A stretch of 64,000 bases of DNA. Source: Cycas panzhihuaensis (taxonomy: Eukaryota > Cycadophyta). Made by a program: the position numbers and the translations under genes. Below the pieces are notes generated by a model. It ran no database searches. It was given only the letters and a program-made list of their open reading frames with translations, and had not been told where the DNA came from. Shown piece after piece: positions 55,876-64,000 of this stretch (its first letter is position 1; every line of letters starts with the position of its first letter). The DNA is taken from the NCBI GenBank assembly GCA_023213395.1, contig CM041465.1:3224001-3288000 (forward strand). Reading direction: 5' to 3'.

Positions 55876-56533
55876 TATTGAGAAAATTAAGTTCCAATAA
55901 CCAAAAACCACCAGTAAGATTTAAACTATTTTGTAACTAAATACAGGAATTAAAACTAAAATTTAACATGCAAGTTCTTAAACTATAGATAATACAATAA
56001 GTAAATCAGAAATCTAAAGCATCACATATACACCAGATATAGCATGGTAAAACCCTAGCAATATGCAAGGGAAACATCCACACAGGAAAAGTATCGATCT
56101 TTATTATTTAATAATGGAGAAATGTACATAATCTACAGTAGAATGCTCACAATAATAACAACCAATTGCCTCTTCTTAATACAATACATCCAATATATTG
56201 AATACCGTCAATATAATAAAGAAAGACCCTAAATCAGGCTATATGAGAGTCATATAAGGAACAAATCTCAAATATCAAATCTGGGGTATTTTGAATGAGC
56301 GACCTCGATTCTCTTTACAATTTAGTATGATTCACAGTGCTAGATTTTTAGAACAGGGGCTACTACCCCCGAACCCCCTCTTTATGGGGGGAGTGGGTTA
56401 CGGCTACACCTACACCCCCTAGCTAAGGGGGGCTCTCGCCCTCTTGGACCCCCTGTGAAAGTTTAGGGGGAAACCACACTGCCAACCTATCAAAATTTTT
56501 GCCTCCAAAATATTATTTTCATATTATCTAACA
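55876..56533 (-). repeat. 5' LTR of copia III (right copy)
   Basis: It starts TATTGAGAAAATTAAGTTCC (TG decayed) and ends TATTATCTAACA, then TTTTA. The segment 56340-56470 has strong C and G runs (CCCCCTCTTTATGGGGGG) that can form hairpins. Confidence 0.93.
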
Positions 56534-56538
56534 TTTTA

Positions 56539-57625
56539 AAAGGCTAGAAATTAATTAATTTAATTTCAAAATCTTTTTCTTAAGTGTATTTTATACTTGT
56601 AATAGATGATACAAGCAAAAATTACTATTTTTTCTTTATTTCCTACGTTAAAAAAATTGTAGGATTTTTTCACTAAATTTATAGGTTTTTACTATAAATC
56701 ACTCCTTATTAACTTCAAATCCTTTTCTCCTACTCATTCTCATTCCTACAACTATATCTAAGTAAAGGTACACTCTATTGGGTAGATTTCTCATTGTTTT
56801 GGGCTAAGTTTCTAAGGGAAAACCCTTATTTTTCATCATTCCTACTTGTTAGCTAAGTTTTACTCTTCATTGGAGGTGTTTAGAGGTGCTTCTATCCTAG
56901 TCACACCAATTTTAAGTAATAAATTTACCCATGAAGCTCCCATATAGTCGCGATCCTGATATTAGCTCTAAACGTCTCAATTTCATGTACAAAGCTCTAA
57001 TCATTATGAATTTAGTAGACATCACCATGACAAGGGGAGAAGCCCAAATCTAGTAGCTCACATCAATATGATCCTTCATTTATGAGACCTCTCCACTTGT
57101 GCATACAGATTTTCGCTTAGTTGCTGCTCACACGTCCATTTTAAAATATTGGATTTTTCATACTTTGTAAAATAAACTTATGTTATAAAATAAAGGATGT
57201 TTTGAGAAGATTCCTTTTTTAATAACCTTTTATTTCATAAAGTTTATTTTTTAATACATTCTTTAATGTTATTTAATTACTTTCTAAGCCAAACACATTA
57301 TTTTTTTATTTTTTGAGTTTAATTATTACATTGAAAACTTTACATGTATTTATTAACTTAAAAAATAGTGATTTGATGTGTTTTTAGTACTTCTTGTAAA
57401 AAATTCATATTGTACATATTTTTAAAGATTTCCTATGTGGCGATCACATTAATCCTAGTTATGAAAAATGACTAAAATCACTCTATTTTAATATAAAAAT
57501 CACTATTCTTGGTACATGTTAAGAATAATTCATAGTCTTGACATCTTCTTGGTGGTGTGTGACTTGGTGTAAAGTGATTAAATTATGCATGAAGTGATTA
57601 GTTTGGTATTTAAAAAAGAAACATA
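56539..57625. other. AT-rich spacer, no gene seen
   Basis: Low-complexity AT-rich DNA with no coding frame and no motif I recognise. Confidence 0.5.
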
Positions 57626-58156
57626 CTCTAAGCACTATAACCAAGCAATTATTTTTTTATTTGGCACTTGAACTTTCTTCAAGTATTTTGTGTTGTTTTT
57701 TTTTTAACACTTAAAGTATTCTTTTAAGCACTTAAGTAGCTCTCATTTCAAGAATTTTGTATCAAGTTTTAAGCAAGTTCAATCAAGCATTACCATCATC
57801 TCAAAAGTATATCATTTTAACTCACTTAAACACTTAAAATTTTGATTTAAATTTTATGTGAGAGAGGCCCAAAAAAGATTTGAACCTTGTCTCTAAGCAC
57901 TATAACCAAGCAATTCTTTTTTTATTTGGCACTTGAACTTTCTTCAAGTATTTTGTGTTCTTTTTTTTTTTAACACTTAAGGTATTCTTTTAAGCACTTA
58001 AGTAGCTCTCATTTCAAGAATTTTGTATCAAGTTTTAAGCAAGTTCGATTAAACATTACCATCATCTCAAAAGTATATCATTTTAATTCACTTAAACACT
58101 TAAAAAATTGACTTAAATTTTATGTGAGAGAGGCCCAAAAAAGATTTAAACCTTGT
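57626..58156 (+). repeat. 265-bp tandem duplication
   Basis: 57626-57890 is repeated at 57891-58156. Both run from CTCTAAGCACTATAACCAAG to AGATTTRAACCTTGT. They differ at few sites, so the duplication is more recent than the 351-bp one at 24.7 kb. Noncoding. Confidence 0.95.
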
Positions 58157-58559
58157 CTCTAAGTCTTTAAATTGGTGCATTTCCTAAAGGACCAACCAAC
58201 TATATGATTAGTGCATAGTAATTAAGATATATTTGAAGGGAAGGAGGTTCAAAAAGGGTGTTATTAGAGTTGTGAACTCTAAGGAAGTCATAATATAGCC
58301 ATGTAGATCAACCCTATCTTACTTTTCCTAAAACTTGACCTTGGCTAATTGTTGAATCCATTTGAAATATTAGAGTTGTTGGTGTATTTGTGAGTGAAAC
58401 TTAAGTGGAAAAAGATTTGAGTTTCTAAGTCTTTCTTTAGTTACAAAAATATTTTTTCTAAAAAACATAAATATAATATTGGCTATCAACATGCTTAATG
58501 TAATCTACATTAAATAAAGTGGACAAGATAATTTTTAAGAATAGAAAAAATAAACGAGA
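58157..58559. other. AT-rich stretch before copia gag fragment
   Basis: No recognised coding sequence. It may contain the decayed start of the copia gag that follows. Confidence 0.4.
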
Positions 58560-58965
58560 AACTTACTTATTGTGAATAAACTTTGGGATTATGTGGTTGG
58601 GAGGATTAGAAAACCTATACCAGTTTAAAGTCTTATAAATGCAAATATAGTAGTTTTTATTTACCCTTCTTTAGTTGTTACATGGGAAGCTAAATATGAA
58701 ATAGCATTAATTTTCATTCATATGATCATTGATAACATTGTTGATCAAAATATTATAAGTGTTGATACTTCAAAAGATGTATGGGATACTTTTCTTTCTT
58801 TGTATGAAAGGTGAGATGATATTCATATTGTAATATCAAAAGCAAAGTTATTTACTATAAAATTTGTTGAGCCTATGACAACTTTTCTTTCTTCCATAAA
58901 AAATATCAACAATCAGTTGACTACATTAGGTGAACCAACATCAAATAAAAACCTTGGCAAACAAC
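58560..58965 (+). pseudogene. gag: copia gag fragment (UBN2), truncated
   Basis: The plus strand reads 'NKLWDYVVGRIRKPI', 'VTWEAKYEIALIFIHMIIDN', 'VDTSKDVWDTFLSLYER', 'ISKAKLFTIKFVEPMTTFLS' and 'INNQLTTLGEPTSNKNLG', a copia gag capsid core. It breaks off at the junction with gypsy B. No LTR belongs to it in this window. Confidence 0.78.
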
Positions 58966-58966
58966 A

Positions 58967-59590
58967 TTGGTAATAATTGGTGACGCATCTTCCAACTGTT
59001 ATCAATTAGAGCTGTGCCCAAACAAGCAACAACAGGATCATAACAACATAGGTAATCTTATATCTCAAAATAAGGAAAAAGGTGAAGTAGAAATCCACAT
59101 CAAAGATCTTCTTTTTAATAAAACACAAGATGATTGCTCGTACTTGTTACCTGACAATAAGACATATGGCTATAATTTGATTAAATCACTAGAGAATATA
59201 GTTGAGAAATGTTTGTTTAAAACTACTACACCTAATAAATTCATGTTAGGATAGCAAGATATTCCTCCCTTCAAGGAAAGAAATTATTATCAAATGCATA
59301 AACAAGATTAAGCATGAAAATTTCCTCAAGCATATTCCATCACAAAATATGATCAAAAGGAAATCTACTAGACCCCAGCCTATGGGCTAAATCTAGATAG
59401 GAAAACAATTCAAAAGAAGGAACTCTAATTGAAACAAATTAATATAGGAACAAAAAAAGATCCTACATGGATAAGAGTGGGGAAATACTGGGAACCAGAA
59501 GTCATCCAGTAGGTAGCAGCACTCTTTTGTGAATATAGAGATGTGTTTACATGGTCCTATAAGGACCTAAAAGGAATTACCCCAGAAGTG
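58967..59590 (+). pseudogene. pol: gypsy B protease-RT linker
   Basis: 95 codons are open at 58967-59251: 'NCYQLELCPNKQQQDHNNIG', 'VEIHIKDLLFNKTQDDCSYL' and 'NLIKSLENIVEKCLF'. Then, with stops, 'YRDVFTWSYKDLKGITPEVG'. It corresponds to 14340-14960 in A. Confidence 0.78.
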
Positions 59591-60410
59591 GGATAACACA
59601 AAATTAAATTGATGGAAAATGTAAAACATGTAAGATAGAGGTCCTATAGGATGAACGCTCAGTACAAGGAGTAAGTAAAAATAGAATTAGATAAATTATT
59701 GGAAGCAAGATATATTTTTTAGGTAGAAAATAGTGAACAGTAAGCCTAGTCATGGTAGTACCCAAAAGGAACAAGAAACTACGTGTATGTGTTGATTACT
59801 GGGTCTTAAATAAAGCCACCAAGAAAGACCCATTTCTAATTTCTTTCACCGAGGACATATTGGAAAAAGTCATGAGGCATGGGTTTTTTTTTTTCATTGA
59901 TAGGTTTAATAGATATAATCAAGTCTAGGTAGCATCTAAAGATTAATTGAAGACCACATTTATCATAGAATAGGCACTTATGCCTATCGAGTAATGTCAT
60001 TTGGGCTAACTAATGCCCTGGAAACATTTCAAAGAATAATTCTGAATATATTCTGGGAATTGATAAGAAAGGCAATTGAAGTATTTTTCCATGATTGGAC
60101 TTTGTACAGTTTATTAAAAGATCACTTACTCCAATTAAGACTAATATTAGAAATGTGAAAAAAAAAATAGATTATGCCTAGAACCAGACAAATGTACCTT
60201 TATGGTACCATTTGAATCTTTATTAGGCCATATTGTCTCAAAAGAGGGATTGATGACATATCCAGCAAAGGTGGAAGTAATTTTGAAATTTCCTATTCCT
60301 CAAAACCCAAAGAATCTCAAAGGAGTCTTGGAAATGACTAGATATTACTAGAAATTCATAAGGGGATATGCTCAAATTGTCTATCCCTTGGAATCATTAC
60401 TGAGAAAGGT
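59591..60410 (+). pseudogene. pol: gypsy B reverse transcriptase, catalytic Asp lost
   Basis: It corresponds to 14961-15780 in A. The catalytic box reads FFHD at 60084-60095 where A has FLDD, so the first Asp has become His. The next codon is TGG, which confirms that the TAG in A was a Trp. 'VMSFGLTNALETFQRI' is kept. Stops and frameshifts are frequent. Confidence 0.88.
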
Positions 60411-60960
60411 AAAGAAATAGGAATGGATGATGAGATAACAATTGTCCTTTGATGCATTGAAGAAAAGGATAGTGGAAGCCCCTATACTCAGATTTCTAAA
60501 TTAGAACAAACTATTCCATGTACATGTGGATGCCTCATTGTATGTGATCGAATGCATATTAGCTCAACCTACTGATGAAAAAATAAACCTTCCCATCATA
60601 TTTGCAAGTCAAAAATTGACATTGTCCAAATATAACTATATAGTTATCAAATAAGAGGGACTTGGCATAATTTATGCCTTAAAAAAATTTTGACATTACT
60701 TGTTAGCTAACCCATTTATGTTCTTTATTGACCATTAAGATCTGCGATATCCAATTAATAAGCCTATCCTCTAAGGAAGGATTAGTCACTGGATAATGCT
60801 TTTTTAGGAGTTTATATTTAAAACTATGGTAAAAAAGGGGGACAAGCATGTGATAATAGACCAACTATCTAGAATAAAGGAAGGAGACCAGGCATTGGGA
60901 TATTTGATAATTTTCTGGACCATAAACTATTTTCTATCAAAGTTGTTCCATTTTGATATG
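60411..60960 (+). pseudogene. pol: gypsy B RNase H
   Basis: 'LFHVHVDASLYVIECILAQP' and 'LPIIFASQKLTLSKYNYIVI' match RNase H of A. Frameshifts follow after 60690. Confidence 0.78.
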
Positions 60961-60999
60961 AGGGAATTATAGAGTGTTTATCCATAGGACAAATACCTA

Positions 61000-62215
61000 A
61001 GGGGCCAGAAAAGGTAGAGAGAAGAATTTTTATTAAGAAAGCCTTTCTCTTCCAACTCATAGGTGGTATGTTGTATAAAATGGGGCTAGATGAAGTATTA
61101 TAGAGATGTATATTGCAACATGAAGTGCAATCAACCTTAAGGGAGGCACACGAAGGAGCAATTTCAACTCATCATGGGAGCGAGACCATAACATGAAAAA
61201 TTTATTAACAGGACTGTGGTAGCCAACCTTGTTTAAAGATGCTGAAAAGTGGGTAAAAACCTATGATATTTTCTAGCAAACAGGTAAGCCCTCTAAACAT
61301 AACTATTTACCCCTACATCCTATTCTAATTGAGGCCTCGTTTGAAAAATGGAGGCTAGACTTTGTAGGACCAATTAGCCCTCTATCTTGTAGAACCAATG
61401 CGATATATATTAGTGGCTACAGATTTTTTGATGAAATGGATATAAGCTAAAGTAATGAAGAAATATAATACAAGAAGTACAACTCAATTTTTATATGAAG
61501 TCATTATAGTAAGGTTTGGTTATTCCCTAGAGATTGTATCAGATCAAAGAGGGAGTTTTTTTAATCAAATAATCAAATAGTTGACCTCATAATTTTTGAT
61601 ACAACATAGTAAATCTTCACCATATTACCCCAGGTTGAATGGATAGGTTGAACGTATGAACAAAATCTTGAAGATAGCTTTAATAAAAATTTGCAATGTG
61701 GATTGCATGCATTAGGTAGAAAAGTTGCATTCAGTTCTTTAGGTGGATAGAATGATTAAGAAAGGACCTTATAAGCATACTCCATTTCAATTGGCATATG
61801 GGTTAGAAGTAGTGGTTCCCTTGGAATTTTAGGAAGAAAGCCTAAGAGTGGCATAACAACTAAGGTTGGAACTAGAAATTTCTTATGAGTAGAGATTGAT
61901 TCAACTAATGAAATTAGATGAGATACCAGCTCAAGCCCTGTGGGAGTTACAGATAGAGAAAAAAAGAAGCAAGGCCTGGTATGATCGACATTTTAAAAAA
62001 CCTAAATATAAGGTAAATGGTTTAGTTCTAATGTATGATAGTAAATTTAAAATGAAACTAGGCAAGATGAAAATAAGATGGTTAGGTCCTTATAAGGTTA
62101 CTCATATCTGTGAAAATGGAGTTGTTAGATTAGAATAGTTAGATTGTAAACCATTGACCAAGTTGATCAATGGCAGCAAGATAAAATTATATAAAACATT
62201 AAAAAAAAATTAGCA
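61000..62215 (+). pseudogene. pol: gypsy B integrase
   Basis: 'EIVSDQRGSFFNQ' holds the second catalytic Asp and 'YPRLNG*VERMNKILKIALI' keeps the Glu that A has lost. The C-terminal region is open at 61896-62135 ('KRSKAWYDRHFKKPKYKVNG', 'KMKIRWLGPYKVTHICENGV'). It matches 16420-17600 in A. Confidence 0.85.
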
Positions 62216-63000
62216 TAACAAACCAAGGGGATAGGTTCCCTACCCAGAAGATGATATTCAGGTGTTTTGACAAAGGACAAGACAATGACGTGATGGCTAC
62301 TAGTTAGTAATAAAAATCTATAATGAAAAAATAAAGAAATGATAGGTATTTAACTACCAACAGAGCAGTGTGACCACCTTGAGTAAGGATGCAATAACTT
62401 CTAAATCATGATGGAAAAATATAAAGTGATTAGTACTAACTATCAGTAGTGTGGTGTGACCAGCTTGAGTAAGGATGCGATGACTGCCGAATCATGCTGG
62501 GGAAACATGGAAGTGAATAGTGAGTAATTAACCAACGATGTAGTATGTACATTGTTATGGCCACCTTGAAGAATGATGAAGCATGTCAATCCAAACTGAA
62601 TATCATCATCTGGTAGGAGGAGTACGGTGTTATGGAGGAAACCTTAAGGAAGAGTGTTAAGACATAGAATTTCAAATAGAGCACTACGAGACTATGAGTG
62701 GTAGACAAATTAATACACAAGGAAATGATGACAAAGACAATTATATTCAAAGAAAATGATGACCCCCGGATTCATGCAAAATGGCAGGTCATGGAAGATG
62801 AAGATATGAGGAAGAAATTGATGATAGAAGCAGGACTTTACATGTATGTATTAGTTGATACTTTCCTATATTTGATGAAGTTTATGAGTATAATGACTCC
62901 ATTAATAGTAGCACAACCGGATATACTATAAATATAAGAAGATTTGATAGTAGTGCTCATTAGTCTCCCCAAAGATGGTGAACTTATGAAAAGAGACAAC
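62216..63000 (+). pseudogene. gypsy B extra 3' region, first part
   Basis: It is homologous to 17601-18365 in A. A frame of 77 codons (62698-62928) reads 'KTIIFKENDDPRIHAKWQVM', 'DEDMRKKLMIEAGLYMYVLV' and 'FMSIMTPLIVAQ'. It is open here where A has stops, which supports a real protein in the ancestor. No known domain. Confidence 0.6.
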
Positions 63001-64000
63001 TGGACGCGCGTCTACGGGATGGCTACCTAACTAATAGGTGTGGTGAGAGTGGGTGACGATATAATCGAAGGAGAGACCTATGAGAAAAGTAATTAACACG
63101 TAGAGTGCACCGTGCGCCGAAGCGCGAGTTCGGTACCTACAATGGAATGTGGCTACTAAAGAGTGATCCTTCAATACTTCAAACAAAGGGTGAAGAGACG
63201 TAGGGTTAGCCTAGGTTGACCTAGGGACAGGATCCTCCCACCCTTGGATGGCTGGAAGGGGAAGAAGAGGAACCTTCAAGAGTTTCCCTGGAGTAGCGGG
63301 AAACGAAAGGGGATAGGCAAGCGGTGAACCTATAGGTGGGGTCACTTTGGTTATCCGGCGAAGCGGGGAACCAAATGAAAGCAAGGAGAAGATCCAAGAA
63401 AATAGACCAAGGGTATGCCTAAACAAGCTAATTGAGCACATGAGTAACACGGGAGGCCAGAAGCTTGCACAACTGAGGGAAGGAGGAAAGGTAAAAGGGT
63501 GGTTCCTATAGCCTTTCCTATGGGTAACAAAGATGTATGTAATAAAACAAATAAAGCATAACCAAAAAACAAAGTCAAGTTTCCCTTTTATCTTCCAATG
63601 TGTTAATTACTAAGAAGGAATCTAAAAGGAAAAAGGTAGCAGAGTGGAGTAAGATGTGCACCTGGACCGAGGGTGTGCATGACGAGGGCCTTCTCGAGGG
63701 GCACCAAACTACTCCACGCGGTGCGTTGGATGCAAAACATTGCGGCAGATTGGAAAGGGGCTCCCTTACCTTCCCCAGAAAAATACCAAATACAATGCCA
63801 AGGAAAGAAAGGAACTACTACTAGTAACTAAAGAAGTATGAAGGTGTAACGTATACAAGAGCACTTACCGGCAACGGAACAAGCGGAAAGTACCTTTTCG
63901 CTCTCCAAGCTCCTGCAAGCAATGGCAACCTCCCCCTTTCCAGAGAAAGGGTACTAACATGCAATAACGAGATCCTGACAATATATGTCTATATAACACA
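63001..64000 (-). repeat. Probable LTR of an N-related gypsy element, minus strand, cut by window end
   Basis: Composition changes to GC-richer at 63001, exactly where homology to A stops. The first bases, TGGACGCGCGTC, fit an LTR end (TG...). Read on the minus strand, several phrases parallel the gypsy N LTR in order: GGGGAAGGTAAGGGAGCCCC against GGGGAGGTAAGTGAACCCC, GGTCCAGGT against ATCCAGGT, and a GGAAGATAAAAGGGAAAC phrase against GGAACATAAAAGAAGAAGG. Small frames on both strands show no domain. The rest lies outside the window. Confidence 0.5.

Larger units (their letters stand above)
41371..56533 (-). mobile_element. Ty1/copia LTR retrotransposon III (minus), split by gypsy N
   Basis: LTRs of 658 bp each lie at 41371-42028 and 55876-56533. 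TTTTA is duplicated at both ends (41366-41370 and 56534-56538). The initiator-Met primer site lies next to the right LTR on the minus strand. Gag, protease, integrase, RT and RNase H run right to left. Removing the gypsy N insertion (43306-53325) leaves 5.1 kb, a normal copia length. The insertion lies within the RT gene. Confidence 0.95.
58966..63000 (+). mobile_element. Gypsy element B, truncated second copy of family A
   Basis: It aligns with 14340-18365 of element A over its whole length. The 5' part (LTR, gag, most of the protease) and the 3' end are missing. B keeps some codons that are stops in A and the reverse, so both copies decayed independently. The 3' end is cut at 63000/63001 by another element. 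The 5' junction joins a copia gag. Confidence 0.93.

Noticed and set aside
63211-63824. ORFs of 74-79 codons at the right end as host genes
   Set aside because: They overlap on both strands inside a region that parallels the gypsy N LTR, and none has a recognisable domain.

Overview
This window looks like plant nuclear DNA made almost entirely of LTR retrotransposons. I found no host protein gene, rRNA or tRNA gene that I can support. The plant assignment rests on plant-type Ty1/copia and Ty3/gypsy families, on initiator-Met-tRNA primer sites, on a chromodomain gypsy element and on Tat-like gypsy elements with extra 3' sequence. The background is AT-rich and poor in CG. Nearly all coding regions are riddled with stops of the CAG/CAA/CGA to TAG/TAA/TGA and TGG to TAG/TGA kind, the signature of old methylated DNA. 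Large, slowly purged repeat genomes such as gymnosperms or large monocots would fit, but the species cannot be read from the sequence.

Layout. 1-1922: minus-strand gypsy gag remnant with a primer site (1902-1922) and probably LTR beyond it. 4295-9965: complete but dead copia element I (+). 10885-20637: complete, dead Tat-like gypsy element A (+), with 21-bp minisatellites inside both LTRs and about 2.2 kb of extra sequence after pol. 20638-25365: gag-like and copia RT remnants, then a 351-bp tandem duplication. 25366-about 39458: copia element II (+), interrupted by a chromovirus at 32317-38810 with target duplication GTGCA. 40255-40710: gypsy gag relic. 41371-56533: copia element III (-, target duplication TTTTA), whose RT gene is split by gypsy element N (43306-53320, target duplication GCCAC). 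57626-58156: 265-bp tandem duplication. 58560-58965: copia gag fragment fused to a truncated second copy of gypsy A (element B, 58966-63000). From 63001 to the window end: a GC-richer sequence that reads as the minus-strand LTR of an element related to N.

The most unusual object is element N. It is GC-rich and apparently young, with about 2.5-kb LTRs. It carries gag and protease but no reverse transcriptase or integrase. It also has a basic Arg/Ser tail, a four-unit array of 80-85 bp hairpins and a possible antisense ORF before the 3' LTR. It would have to borrow enzymes from an autonomous partner. The second notable signal is a leader module of about 355 bp, including a 29-nt hairpin with compensatory stem changes, shared by copia I and the unrelated chromovirus. 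All functional statements are inferences from motifs read by eye. Divergence figures are hand counts.
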